Shown: one piece after another, positions 46,348 to 57,708 of the stretch | Numbering within the stretch: the first letter of the stretch is position 1 | Layout: each line of letters opens with the position of its first letter | The notes under the pieces: model-generated | Told to the model about the DNA's origin: nothing | The model's database searches: none | What the model saw: the letters and a program-made list of their open reading frames with translations, nothing else | NCBI GenBank assembly: GCA_964036195.1 | Contig: OZ038453.1 | Coordinates: forward strand, 124,001 to 188,000 | Length of the DNA: 64,000 nt | Direction of reading: 5' to 3' | DNA from: Sphaerolaimus hirsutus | Lineage: Eukaryota; Nematoda; Chromadorea; Monhysterida; Sphaerolaimidae | Made by a program: the position numbers and the translations under genes

Positions 46348-47625
46348 CGTGCTGACCGTGGCAAAATGGATGGATAAAGAAATACAGAGGATTGATAATT
46401 AGGCTCATATTCGCACATTTACTTATTTGCACTATTTTACTTTTCATGCACTATATTTATTTACCACACAAAATATATTTCTTGCACTATATTACGTATC
46501 CATGGAGAATATTCGATTAGGAAAGTGTTCTATAAGTTATTGATAGGTTTATGTGGAATGTTTAGGTTAAAAGGTCAAATAAGTGATTATTAGGTGTATT
46601 AACATGTAATTAGGCTCATTTGACTCGCCGTAATTTTCTGATCATTATTATATATACATTTACATGGTTTACTTGTAAGTTGATAAAATCAAAACTTGTA
46701 AATATTTATGTGCTACGTATTTATCTAGGCCAGCGTCCTAATAGAGAAATAGTGCCCTGTGTGCAACTAGCATTTACTGTACGTATTTATGAAGCCCTTC
46801 GCGTAGGCATAATTATTATAACCCTGCTCACAAGTTATATTATATTTACTTTGTCATTATGGTAAAAACCCTGCTCAATTATTATACCTATTTACTTAAA
46901 TAAGTCCCAATTTATCCATTATGAAATATATGTTTCCAGGAAGTGATTATTATTATTCTATCGAATATACCCTGCTCTATTTACGTCATTAGGAACATTT
47001 GCACTACTATTTACAGTTTTTCAAACCCTATTATATTAGTTCCAATGTGCATCAATGTTTTCTGACAAATTGGACCAAATTAGTAAATCGGCCGAGTTTG
47101 CCGACTTCGCGCCTTGAAAGATTAATAGTTTTTCTATTAACCCAATTTGTACCCGGTATTTCTTTACCATAAGTATTTGAATGTATGCACGCATAGAATA
47201 AGCCAACTGTTTCTGTCAAATGTGTCTTATTGTTATATTTGTGGTTTATTTATGCATTTGTATTAGGAAATTACTGTAGCTGTTTTTCTATACATGATTT
47301 CCGTATCTTAGCTACTTTGGAAGTTTTTACTTCAGTCTTCTGACCCCAAGCTTCTGAACGAAAATAAGCTAGCGATAGAAACTTCGACTAGGAAGCTCGC
47401 TAGGCTTTGTGCTTTTATATTTGGCTGTATCTGATCAAATAAAGTACCTGAAACAATTTCGAACCCCTTTCAACACGCAACCACGAAATAAACTCAACTT
47501 GGCTGTCGACAAGTGGACGTTCGGCTACAACGGGAAATCAATCACTCTAAAGGCCGTTTCTCACTACGGTCTTGGAGTTGCCGGATTCGGTGGTAGAAGA
47601 CGCTGACTTCGGTGGCTTCAACACA
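46348..47625 (+). repeat. 3' LTR of BEL/Pao element (full length)
   Basis: 1,278 nt. It starts CGTGCTGACC (TG changed to CG) and ends CTTCAACACA, followed by the target duplication CAAAG at 47626-47630. It carries AATAAA at 47438-47443. The last 364 nt have no match in the 5' LTR. The CAAAG pair sits exactly where the palindromic host element Q resumes, which fixes both ends. Confidence 0.88.
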
Positions 47626-47902
47626 CAAAGTTTAAAATTTATTAAAATGTTACTGTCCCACACAAGTCCAGCATCCAATTGAATTTCAAAAAATGGACAC
47701 TTTTGTGTTGTTTTAACACTAATGTGGTTGACGATGTGAAATAAGCATGAAATATCCTCTAAAAAATATCTTATCCGACCTAAAACTGGCCACCACATGA
47801 ACCCCTTCCCCCAAGTGGGTGACAAAAAAATCACTTTTTACAACTTTTTTATTAGACACTTGAACGGCTGGTTTACAATAATTTATAGGGGAGGGTTAAA
47901 GG

Positions 47903-49683
47903 CAGGCTTGCAGCTCCCAATTTCGGTGTGTGAAAAATAGTGTGAATTTTGGAGCGTGTGAAATATTTACATTTGTCGGGCACAATTTCTTGCATTTGTT
48001 TATAATGTGTAGAAAATCACACACAAAAAAATAACGGTACATTAGGCACGTGTTAAAAAGCTGGGTTCGCGTAGGGATCAAATAAATGCACAGACCCATA
48101 CGCATTGAATTGTTGCATGTGTGAATGCCGGGTGCTTCAACTGAGTGTGAAAAAATGGTGTGTGAATTGCCTGCCACTTTCAATTCTTTTTTACTGTGTG
48201 AATGTGTGAAAATCACAGATTATTTTTGATGCAATTAATGTGATGAGTGAAATTACGTTCAAATGACCACTGTAATTAAGACTACTTATTAAATGTAATT
48301 AAGACCACTTATTAAATGACCACTTAATTAATTAGTTACATGATTGCATTTATAATCTATCAACTGCACACTTTGCAAAAATAATGATATAACCTAATTA
48401 GCATATAATTAGTGTAATCACTAAGTACTTTACATTTTGAAGTAAAAATGCTAGAGATAATTAATAATTGCATTTTAATCCTATTTACTCCATTGTTTGT
48501 AAAAAAAATCAGTGTATAATCAAGTCTATAATTGCACTACTATGTATTTATTTATTTCCTGCTCTAACTGAACTATACTACCAGCTGCACTTAAGGTGAA
48601 TGGAGACTGGTTTTCACTGAAGGTGACTCTTAAAGATTAAAAATGTGAGCCATGAATACACTGCGTGAATGATTAAAAAAGTGCACAGTTGCCATATGTG
48701 TATATTTTTGCCCTGTTTCCCTGTTTCTATTGCCAAATCTCACATTTTTTATACCGAAAAACATGAAATTAACACATTTTCAATTTTCTATATTTTAGTG
48801 TGAAAGCCACACTTCACCGAAAATGTTACATTCACCCAGTGTGTGAATTTTTCCGCCGACAAATCAATATCCCTTACGTGTAAATAACATTCACACAAAA
48901 ATTTTTTTCGGCGCGCCTGTTGTGTGTTACTCAATAATCGACTTGTGTTGCCGAAACTAGGGTGTCAACAAAAACTTTTTGGCGGAAAACGGAAACGGAA
49001 ACGGAAAAAAAATTACACTTGCCGGAAAACGGAAACGGAAACGGAAAAAAATTTGCACCTGCTGGAAAACGGAAAACGGAAAAATGAAAGGCCAGAAAAC
49101 GGAAACGGAAACGAAAAAATTTGCTGAAATTATGCCGGAAACGGAAAAAATTTGCTGAAATTTTGCCAGAAACGGAAAAAAATTGCAGAAATTTATCCAG
49201 AAATCAAAAAATTTGCAGAAATCTTGCTAGAAATAGAAACAATTCACATAATTGAGAACCTGCATGCATGTTTACCAGTTTGGCTGAAACAGAAAACAGA
49301 GAATTGAGTCAGAAAATGGAAAAAAGTTGGAAAAACAGACAATTGAGCCGGAAAACGGAAAAAAAGGCGGAAAAACTGAAATTTTAGCCGGAAAACGGAA
49401 AATGAGCCGGAAAAACGGAAACGGAAACGGAAAAAAAATTTAGCAGCCGGAAAACGGAAACGGAAACGGAAAAAAATTTGCCTGCGGAAAGCGGAAACGG
49501 AAAACGGAAAACGGAAAGTTGACACCCTAGCCGAAACCCATTCATGTGTGATTTTTTGTGTGTGATTGACCTCCCAGGCAAAATAAACAGCTGGTGGGCA
49601 ATCGAAAAATAGCTGTAATTGTCGGGAGTATTTATGTGTGTGATGTCTGAATGTGAGAATGTGTGAATTCTGCTGCAACGCTG
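47903..49683. mobile_element. hAT-like element R
   Basis: Ends CAGGCTTGCAGC and GCTGCAACGCTG, flanked by a perfect 8 bp duplication GTTAAAGG (47895-47902 and 49684-49691). AT-rich interior with many GTGTGTGAA motifs and no transposase. It carries L3. Confidence 0.85.
48958..49529. mobile_element. hAT-like element L3
   Basis: Ends TAGGGTGTCAAC and GTTGACACCCTA with perfect 8 bp duplication GCCGAAAC. The interior is GGAAAACGGAAA-type short repeats in imperfect inverted halves. Non-autonomous. Confidence 0.88.
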
Positions 49684-50951
49684 GTTAAAGGTCTCAAGTT
49701 GTGTAAAACATCTTACCTCATAAATGGTTCATAAGAAAATTTGCTGGGGGTGAATTTCAAATCGTAAAAATGACATCATTGCAGGAACAAAAATAGACAA
49801 AATTCACAATTTTAAATTTACCCCCAGCAAATTTTCTTATGAAGGCATTTTTGAGGTAAGGTTTTTTACACAATTTGAAACCTTTAACCCTCCTCTAAAA
49901 ATCATTGTAAACCAGCAGTTCAAGTGTCTGATGAAAAAGTTGTAAAAAGTGATTTTTTTGTCACCCACTTGGGGGAGGGGTTCATGTGGTGGGCAGTTTT
50001 AGGTCGGATAAGATATTTTTTAGGAGGATATTTCATGCTTATTTCACATTGTCAACCACATTAGTGTTAAAACAACACAAAAGTGTCCATTTTTTTAAAT
50101 TCAATTGGATGCTGTACTTGTGTGGGACAGTAACATTTAAATATATTTTAAACTTTGCACCCCACACTGTGGTGAGTTGCTAAAGACCGCCTGGCCAGTG
50201 TATAGTAGGGGAGGGGTGTTGGTGACACATCCCCAAAATTTGAGATTTATACCCCTCCCACAGGTGGAGGTATGGCACCCGCGGTGAAAGAAATCAGTGG
50301 GGGCCGGACCTGTGTGGGACACTAAAAAAGCTGCAAATTTGTTTTGCACTCGGCGACCCACCCTGTAGGGGGTCGCCGCGACCCCTTCACTTCATGCGAA
50401 GTAGAGGGGGGTTGTGCCAATATCTACCCCAAGTTTCAGCTTCTGGCGCGTCCTAGAACAGGAGATAGGACGTCAGAAGTAAAATAAAAAATGGGGGGCC
50501 GGACTTGATCGGGAAGGTGTTTACATCACATGACATTCTTGACATTTGACAGTTAATTTTACAGGATGTGCAATCACTTTCTGAAGCCATTCCAAATGAA
50601 TAAAGGCAATCCAAAATTCGAAAATTCAAAATGCTGTGTTCAAAAGTACATGTAACTAGCAAAACTGCATACTGTAAAATCCTAGTAGAAAAAAATCGAA
50701 CGTATTTGAAAAAAAATGAAAACTTCATTTCAAAATTGTTTTTTTTTGGGAAAAATCAACTAAATTTGAAAAGTAATTTTAAAAAGCACCTAAAAATCTA
50801 AGCACTTTTTACAGATGGTTTGCTATAGTTAGCCCAAACTATCAGCTGTAAAATATCATGACAAAAGGAACAAGGTGACTGATATCTTGCGATTAAAATG
50901 AATGAATAGCACTGCAACTGCATTCATGAGCTGCATATATGAGCAGCAAAA

Positions 50952-51152
50952 TTTTTTTGGCGCCGGCGCTATTGGCGCTTGGCGCCAACATCCTCTGGCG
51001 CCATTGGCGCTTGGCGCCGTGGTCTAGAAAAGCGCCATGGCGCTTTTGGCGCTTGGCGCTATTTAGCTGTGGCGCCATTGGCGCTTGGCGCTACACATGC
51101 GAAAAGCGCCATGGCGCTTGGCGCCGATGTCCTGGCGCTTTTTCCATCACTA
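50952..51152. mobile_element. E-family element E9
   Basis: TTGGCGCCGGCGC start and GGCGCTTTTTCCATCACTA end with repeated GGCGCCATTGGCGCTTGGCG. The left terminus lacks TAGTGATGG. Confidence 0.65.
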
Positions 51153-51164
51153 CTCACATATATG

Positions 51165-51533
51165 TAACGATGGCAAACCCTCCAGAAAAAAAGTATTTAA
51201 ATTTTTAAGTATTTTTTTCTGAAATGACTTTTCCAATTTTTCCCCAAAACAGTTTTCGAATTTTCGAATTGAGTTTTTGAATTTTCGATTTTTTTTGGTA
51301 GTTTTCGAATTTTTTGGTAGTTTTCGAATTTTTTGGGTAGTTTTCGAATTTTTTAAAATAGTTTTCGAATTTTTTGAAATTTTTTTATTCAAAACTTAAT
51401 TGAACTCGAAACTCAACGTTTTACGTCTTTATTGGAGCTCAGACACAGCGCAAGTCAATTGTCAAAAAAAGTCCAAAAAAGCTCAAAAAGTTGAAAACGT
51501 TTTCAAGTTTTCGAATTTTTTTTGCCATCGTTA
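51165..51533. mobile_element. hAT-like element F1
   Basis: Ends TAACGATGGCAAACCCTCC and TTTTTTTGCCATCGTTA; interior TTTTCGAATTTTTTGGTAG units. 8 bp flanks CATATATG/CATACTTA match 5 of 8. Confidence 0.7.
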
Positions 51534-51896
51534 CATACTTACATACACTACGGGAAAAACGTCTTTATGTTCCTGGCCAGGAACAAAAAAATCAATGTAC
51601 CGCCAATTAACGTGTGACCTGTGTCGGGATATAAATGGCATGAATTCTTGTAGATTAGGGTGCCTTTATGTCACATGTAGATTTTTAGCTTTCTAGTTGC
51701 TTTGCTGCTCGTTAAATGGCAATCCATTTTCAAATTTCTGGTAGTAAAAAGGCTTCACCGTTTTTGTGAAAACGTTATAACAAAGAAAAAAATATGTTAA
51801 GATGATGAATAAGACCTGCACGCAACTCTTTTTCATTGTTTTAACATGTTTTTACCTTGTGATAATGTTTTCACAAAAACGGTGAAGACTTTTTAC

Positions 51897-53628
51897 CAGA
51901 GTTGTGAAAATACCGGTATTTTTGGAAAGTGTAAGTGTTAGTGTAAATACACTTTCCAAAATTTGAGTATGGATACCAAAAGTGTAAGGTATTTTTAAAA
52001 TACCTAGGAAAGTGTAAAAAAAGTGTAAGTGTAAAAAATTTTTTTAGATAGAGCTCTCACTGTTGAGCATTAGAAAACACCGCTGTTCTCACCTTTAGAT
52101 CAATTTATTTATCATTTTCATGACTTATTTCACATTTTACTGCCTTTTATGAAACATTTCAGACTGTAACAATACTGTAGTGGTATGAAGTTCCCTAATA
52201 ATGGCAGTTTTTCCATGGTGATATTTTACTGATTAAGCAATGCGATACACACTGTTTAAATGCAAGAATGGACATGCTGCGAATGTCAGTGCAAAAGTTG
52301 ACTTTGTTTCCAGCTGGTGAACTTCCATTGATCTTGTCCTCTCTATAAAAGTATGATGAAACTGTAGAATACCATGAGTACTGATCAAAGGTTGTAGATA
52401 GTGATGGAAAAGCGCCAGAAAAAAGGGCGCCAGGCGCCAATGGCGCCATGGCGCCATTCGGAAACTGGGCGCCAAGCGCCAAGGGCGCCACAGAAAAAAG
52501 GCGCCAGGCGCCAAGGGCGCCATGGCGCCAATTGGAAAATAGGGCGCCAGGCGCCAAGGGCGCCAGGCTAAATATGTGCGTACAGCACCCCGAGTGTGCT
52601 AAAATATTTTTCTAGCCCTCTAACGCACACATTCACGTCTTTGCTCACGTTTTCCAGGATGTAATCATCAAAAATTAGACTAATGAGACAAAAAAGTTAA
52701 GCATAAAATCACACCCCCACGTGACATTCAATTCAAACACGATGAAAATCGTCATTTAACAAAAAATTCATTCATTTCATATAGCACCATTTCTGCTCGC
52801 AAATGTTTTCTTGAAATGCACAAAAACAGAAATACAACAATTTAATCTATTGATTCATGGGTTTGCAAGTTCAACGGTTTATCATTATCAGCTTCTGATC
52901 GGTCAGACGCGGCTGATGAACCCGTTGCACGAAAAAAATTCCATCCATAGCATCATTTCGTCCATTTTTATGGCGAATTTCGATTATCTACAGTTGAATA
53001 GAATGAGGGACTTGGGGAGCCCTCAATCCCTGGACACACTTTGGGACTTTGTATTTATTGACTCCAGAGTGGAATACAGATAGGCACAAACAGGCAGACC
53101 TAAAGAATCACTGAAACATAAATATCGCGGGTTTGACATTCACACACTCAACTCTACAGACGGTCACCTTGAAACTATGCTGGCGCCATTTTGGCGCTCT
53201 TTTAGAGCAGGGCGCCAGGCGCCAAGGGCGCCACAGAAAAAGGGCGCCAAGCGCCAAGGGCGCCATGGCGCCTTTCAGAAAGTGGGCGCCAGGCGCCAGG
53301 GGCGCCACAGAGAAAGGGCGCCAAGCGCCAATGGCGCCATGGCGCGGCGCCCTTTGGCGCTCTCAAATGGCGCCAGCGCCATGGCGCCATTCCATCACTA
53401 GTTGTAGATCATAGGCTAATTTGTACATTTGCTATATTTTCTACATTCAATGCATTTTTTGTACATGACCCTTTATCAAAAGCATAAAACAGGGCCATCT
53501 GAAAGAAAAAATACGCTTTCTGTACCCGGGTATTTTGCCCAGGAAAGTGTAAAAAAAGTGTATGGGTATTTTATGAAAGTGTAAGTGTAAATATTTCGGG
53601 TAACTGTAAATACACTTTCGCAACTCTG
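51897..53628. mobile_element. hAT-like element C9 (contains E10)
   Basis: Ends CAGAGTTGTGAAAATACC and CGCAACTCTG; perfect 8 bp duplication CTTTTTAC. Without E10 it is about 730 bp, similar to C8. Confidence 0.87.
52399..53400. mobile_element. hAT-like element E10
   Basis: Ends TAGTGATGGAAAAGCGCC and GGCGCCATTCCATCACTA; perfect 8 bp duplication GTTGTAGA. GGCGCC arrays at both ends around a 600 bp AT-rich core with a 90-codon frame (52811-53083) of unknown meaning. Longest E copy. Confidence 0.88.
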
Positions 53629-54218
53629 CTTTTTACTACCGGAAATTTGACTATGGATTGCCATTAAACGAGCAGCAAAGCACCTAGAAAGCTAAAAATC
53701 TACATGTGGCGTCAAGGCACCCTAATCTACAAGAATTCATGCCATTTATATCCCGACATGGGTCACATGTTAATTGTGGAGACATTTTTTTTTTGTTCCT
53801 GTCCAGGAACATAAAGACATTTTTCCCGGAGTGTATATGTGAGTAAAATACTGTTGTCCGGGAAAATGTAAAAGTGAGTACTTTTCATCATAGAATATGT
53901 AAATACTTAATAGTACTTTTTCATGGAAATTATAGAAGCATAAGTGGAAGTGGAATGTGATTTTGATTAACACATCTCTGAAAATCGTTGTCTATATAAG
54001 GGTCAATCCAAGTCAATCAAGTTTTAAAGATTGCAAAAACACCACCAATAAACATCAAAAACATGAAAAAACCTCACTCGCAAAAAAACATGTTCTGCAT
54101 TTTCATACGCAACACTTTTATTCATAGTCTTTGTGGTCAATTTGTGTAAATGACTCCAGCGGCGTCTGCGGTATCCATTATTTGCATTATGTAACTTTTC
54201 TATCTGCAGGTATCCACC

Positions 54219-54478
54219 AGGTGACAGTCCCAGACCCTGTAAAAGAACCTGAAAAGTGTCAAATTCCCTGTAAATGTCAAATGTCATGCTAAGTGTCAAG
54301 AGTCATGCAAAGTGCCTAAAGTCATGCACTGTAAAACTGCAAACATATGTTCGCCATTTTACAGCACAATGTACATGACTTTTGACAATTTACATGGTAT
54401 TTTACATTGGTTTTGACATTTTACATGGAATGTGGCACTTGGCAGGGTTGTTTACAGGGTCTGGTACTGCCACCTGGC
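54219..54478. mobile_element. D-family hairpin element D8
   Basis: AGGTGACAGTCCCAGACCCTG start and CAGGGTCTGGTACTGCCACCT end; interior TGTCAAATGTCATGC and TGACATTTTACATGG. More diverged than D2, D5 and D6. Confidence 0.7.
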
Positions 54479-54612
54479 TCCACTGGCGTCAGCGACACAT
54501 TCATGACAATATCACAATTGTAACCCCTGTTGAGACAAAGTGACTTTTGACATTAAAATGCACATTGTGCAATGTGCTTGACAAATCTGATATCATATGC
54601 AAATACATCTTA

Positions 54613-55919
54613 CACAACAAAAAATGGGTTTGTGATGCATGGTGAAGTGTCAATTGCTAGATGCATGTGAAGCAGCCTCTGTCAAAGCACTTCCACAAAT
54701 TTTTGACAGAAAATGGAAACAAAAACAAAAAAAATTGTGCAGTTCCCAAAAATGCAAAGCAAAATTTACATGAAAAAGGAGAAAAAAAATTTGCTTCAGA
54801 AAATGTAAATTTGACACTCGTCTGGGGGCACAATGAAGTGTCTTCACGGTGACACTGCACATCACTAACGATGGCAAACCCTCCAAAAAAAAGTATTTAA
54901 ATCTTTAAGTGTTTTTTCCAAAATGAATTTTCGAATTTTCGAATTTTTCCTGAAATGAATTTTCGAATTTTCGAATTTTTGAATCTTTTTTGGCAATTTT
55001 CGAATTTTTTGGCTATTTTTGGAATTTTTTCAAATAATTTTCGAATTTTTTTTGTAAAAATATTGAATCTGAAGTTTTAAATGAAGAATTTGGACTGTTT
55101 TGGAAGTGGCTATACTCGGTAGATGTGATACTCTACAAATAGATATGATTTATGTCTTCGGCTGGCAGACAGCCAACCGAAAACTTGTGAACCGACTCCC
55201 CACTCCACTCCACTTCATCCCAACTCTGAACCGGTAAGTTCACTGCCAACTGCGGTTATGACGTCATGATGGAGTGGTACCTCCAGAAAAATGTACAGTG
55301 TAATGTCGCCCGAGTATAGCGCACTGAGCGTACTCAGTGCATACAGTGCTAACTTCACAAGATACAGGTAAATACTTCTCAAACCACTCTTATTTGATAA
55401 TATCATTGATCACATCTATTTTACTTATGAATATGTGCAGTTCTGCAAAGCTCTGTGAAATGTCAAATGTGTTGCAAAGTGTCTAAAGTCATGGAAATGC
55501 TGTGGAAAATTGCAAATATGTGAACCATTTTCCCAGGCATTTTCATAACTTTTGACACTTGCATGACATTCCACATTTTACAGGGCACTTTACATTTCAA
55601 CGTTTTTGGACGTTTTTTTGTTTTGTTTCGCTTTTTCATATGCACCGCGTACCAATTGTCAATTTATTGAGCACGTTGAACTTAAGAGCATGTTTTGTTG
55701 CCTTGAATTCCCTGAAAAATTCGAAAAGTATTTTCGAATTTTTGAATTTTCGAATTTTCGAATTTTTTGAAAAATAAATCGATTTTTAAGTGTTTTTTCT
55801 AGGGGTGAAATAAAAATTCGAAAATTATGAAAAAATTCGAAAATTCGAAAATGTTTTTGAATTTTCGAATCTTTTTTTGCCATCGTTACACATCACACAC
55901 CCGTTTTTCTATGCCTGTG
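54613..55919. mobile_element. Element K3 (contains F2)
   Basis: Starts CACAACAAAAAATGGGTTTG and ends CACACCCGTTTTTCTATGCCTGTG-type sequence; F2 splits it. Its right end stops 10 bp from the donor of CUB exon a2. Confidence 0.65.
54866..55888. mobile_element. hAT-like element F2
   Basis: Ends TAACGATGGCAAACCCTCC and TTTTTTTGCCATCGTTA; perfect 8 bp duplication CACATCAC inside K3. The middle has T-like (55105-55165) and D-like (55440-55590) remnants. Confidence 0.87.
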
Positions 55920-55928
55920 TTTCTCCAC

Positions 55929-56059
55929 CCACCAAGTGTAAAGTTTTGGTCGCTCCAAAAAATACACACAGTCAATGTGCTGGCAGCCAGTTTCTGGGTG
56001 CTCAAAGTGAATCGTGCCATATTCAAGGTTTGGTGCTTGCGGTTTGGGGCAGCTGCACT
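55929..56059 (-). CDS. CUB-domain gene, exon a2 (linker and start of CUB domain II)
   Basis: 131 nt exon after acceptor CTGTTTCAG. Two bases complete a Glu codon from exon c1, then a C-x-C-P linker (CSCPKP) and the opening of a second CUB domain with Cys pair GCQHIDC and the final LYTWW. I set the donor at TGG|GTGGAG because only that phase joins exon b2 without a stop, and it puts Trp directly before the V-I-T-A-P strand, as CUB domains require. A stronger-looking donor 4 nt upstream within the exon (TTG|GTGGGT) would break the frame. The K3 transposon ends 10 bp past the donor. Confidence 0.75.
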
Positions 56060-56280
56060 CTGAAACAGACAAATTGTGTTATTTTCCAGAGAAATAAACA
56101 AATTCAGGACCGATCAATGGCATGTAGTTCTGAATTTGTGTATTGAAATGACGATGCATAACGGTGCAAGAAGTACAAAGGGAGATGTGCTAAGTACCAC
56201 CCAAATGGTATGATATCATTGAGCAGATAAGCAAGTTGAATGTGGACAAATATTAGCGTTCATGCCTGTATCTTGGTGCC

Positions 56281-56353
56281 TTCTCTGGTGCCATCCAAAA
56301 CCATGGCGCCAGGCGCATGTTGGCACCCGCGAAAATGGCGCCATTGCATCACT
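56281..56353. repeat. E-family fragment E11
   Basis: GGTGCC...ATGGCGCCAGGCGC...GGCGCCATTGCATCACTA; right end only, 14 bp from the donor of CUB exon c1. Confidence 0.6.
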
Positions 56354-56366
56354 AGCTGATACCTAC

Positions 56367-56494
56367 CTCTAGTGATGCACTGAGCAGACACATTGAAGCC
56401 AGTGCCTGTGCCAGTGCCATTTGTTCTAAAAAACAACACAGCCCTCGGTCCATTGAGTGTGAAAGATTCACCTGCATCAACATTCCCTGTGAGT
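56367..56494 (-). CDS. CUB-domain gene, exon c1 (end of CUB domain I)
   Basis: 128 nt exon after acceptor CATTTTCAG, ending at donor G|GTAGGT. Its first base completes the AG left by exon b1 to give Arg, so the product reads on without a break. It encodes the last CUB strands: GPRAVLFFRTN, a Gly/Thr run, then GFNVSAQC, equivalent to the common G-F-x-A-x-Y ending. It ends in phase 1, as CUB modules often do. The hAT-like element L4 starts only 28 bp beyond the acceptor side, and an E-family fragment lies 14 bp from the donor. Confidence 0.8.
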
Positions 56495-56521
56495 CTGAAA
56501 ATGTGTTTGAATAATTGACAT

Positions 56522-57708
56522 TAGGGTGTCAAATTTCCGTTTCCGTTTTCCGTTTCCGCCTTTCCGCAGGAAAATTTTTCACCTTTCCGTTTTCCGTTTT
56601 CCGGCAGCTGAAATTTTTTTACCTTTCCGTTTTCCGGCAGCTGAAAATTTTTTACCTTTCCATTTTCCGTTTTCCGGCAGCTGAAAATTTTTTACCTTTC
56701 CGTTTCCGTTTTTCAGGCCCATTTTTCCGTTTTCTGGCTGAAAAATTTTTACCTTTCCGTTTCCAATTTTCCAGGCCATTTTTTTATTTTCTGGCTCGAT
56801 TTTCAGTTTTCTGGCATTTTTCCATTATTTTTCCAATCTGTATTTATCTTTTTCCACTATGGTGTTTTTTTTACCAGGTTCTTAATGGTGTCATTCATAA
56901 TTTTTATCTGTATCCAAATCTGTATCAGACATGCTCACAAAGACGTGAAGAGAGAGACATGCTCACAAAACTCAGAGTCAAGATGTTTGCTGCCGATGGC
57001 TTGATTCTGCTTGGAAATCCCAACTACCTGGCCAGTCTGCACAACATCACCACACAAACTGATTTGGCTGATTTGTCAACCTGCAACATCAAGTTATGAA
57101 CACCCGCCTTTCGATTTGGGAAGACTGCTGATTGTGCAAATGTTGCCAAATATTGAAGCCCTCATGCAACACATCAAGGAAAGTGCAGCAGAAGTCCAAG
57201 TCGATGGATGTTGGATAAAAGACCTGCTGTCAATGCAATACGTGAAATTTGTTCATCTGATTGAATCCAACTTTATTGTTGTTGTAGTGTATTGTTGCTA
57301 CCTTTTGATGATTTTTTGTTGGTTCTGTTAAGCTTGAACTACAAGTGAAGTTACTGGCATGATCCATAATTGCAGAATGTACATCTACCACAATCAAAGC
57401 CAAACAGGCAAACCTGCATGCAAATTTGTCCATTTCCATGCAAATTTCACTTTATTTTTTCCGTTTCCGTGAAAATTTTGCTTTCCGTTTTCCATTTTCC
57501 GGCATTTCATTTTTCCGTTTTCCGTTTTCCGGCCTATAATTTTTTTTACCTTTCCGTTTTCCGTTTTCCGCTGAGTGAAATTTTTTTACCTTTCCATTTT
57601 CTGTTTTCCAGCAGAAATTTTTTTTTTACCTTTCCATTTTCCGTTTTCCGTAAAGTGAAAATTTTTTACCTTTCCGTTTTCCATAATAAAAAAAATTTTG
57701 ACACCCTA
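56522..57708. mobile_element. hAT-like element L4 carrying a coding fragment
   Basis: Ends TAGGGTGTCAAA and TTTGACACCCTA; perfect 8 bp duplication ATTGACAT. Short-repeat arms of TTTCCGTTTTCC; the middle shares the GTACATCTACCACAATCAAAG segment with L2 in reverse, plus a protein-like stretch not present in L2. Confidence 0.88.
56946..57268 (+). pseudogene. Protein-like fragment inside L4 (unknown)
   Basis: Reads LTKLRVKMFAADGLILLGNP, then NYLASLHNITTQTDLADLST in one frame, then shifts near 57090 to SYEHPPFDLGRLLIVQMLP and MQHIKESAAEVQVDGCWIKD in another. Codon-like composition and ordered hydrophobic pattern contrast with the surrounding low-complexity arms. It could be a captured host gene piece or a transposase relic; I do not recognise it. 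No intact ORF. Confidence 0.45.

Larger units (their letters stand above)
34595..47625 (+). mobile_element. BEL/Pao LTR retrotransposon with envelope-like gene
   Basis: Whole insertion of 13,031 bp: LTR, leader, gag-pol, duplicated integrase segment, broken envelope-like region, LTR. It is inserted in the left arm of palindromic element Q and oriented opposite to the host CUB gene, inside its 23.6 kb intron. The LTR divergence of about 1% suggests a recent insertion. Confidence 0.92.
34223..50521. mobile_element. Palindromic element Q (interrupted by BEL and R)
   Basis: Long inverted repeat whose ends read AACACCTTCCCGATCAAGTC, flanked by TA on both sides. The left arm (34223-34594, then 47631-47902, then 49692 to about 49780) matches the right arm (about 49790-50521) in reverse complement, including a 'hairpin' stretch with GGGGGTCGCC near both ends. 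Without insertions Q would be about 1.5 kb and almost fully palindromic. No coding sequence. The uninterrupted right arm shows the pre-insertion site of the BEL element. Confidence 0.82.
34067..50570. mobile_element. D-family hairpin element split by Q (D7)
   Basis: The left piece (34067-34222) and right piece (50522-50570) carry the D signature (GTAAATTGTAAAGT, TTGACATTTTACATC and its partner GACATTTGACAG). Q lies between them, so D7 is the outermost shell of the nest. The outer limits are approximate. Confidence 0.55.
51545..53833. mobile_element. Long-TIR element P (contains C9 and E10)
   Basis: About 190 bp inverted repeats starting CACTACGGGAAAAACGTC and ending CCCGGAGTG, flanked by TA, with TTCCTGGCCAGGAAC and GGGATATAAATGGCATG inside. 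A second inverted pair (AACGGTGAAG) at 51755-51890. C9 is inserted in it. Confidence 0.8.

Noticed and set aside
52195-52398. Minus-strand exon-like frame (YFYREDKINGSSPAGNK) next to E10
   Set aside because: It lies inside transposon C9, has no acceptor at its start, and a second frame is equally open; not convincing as a CUB exon.
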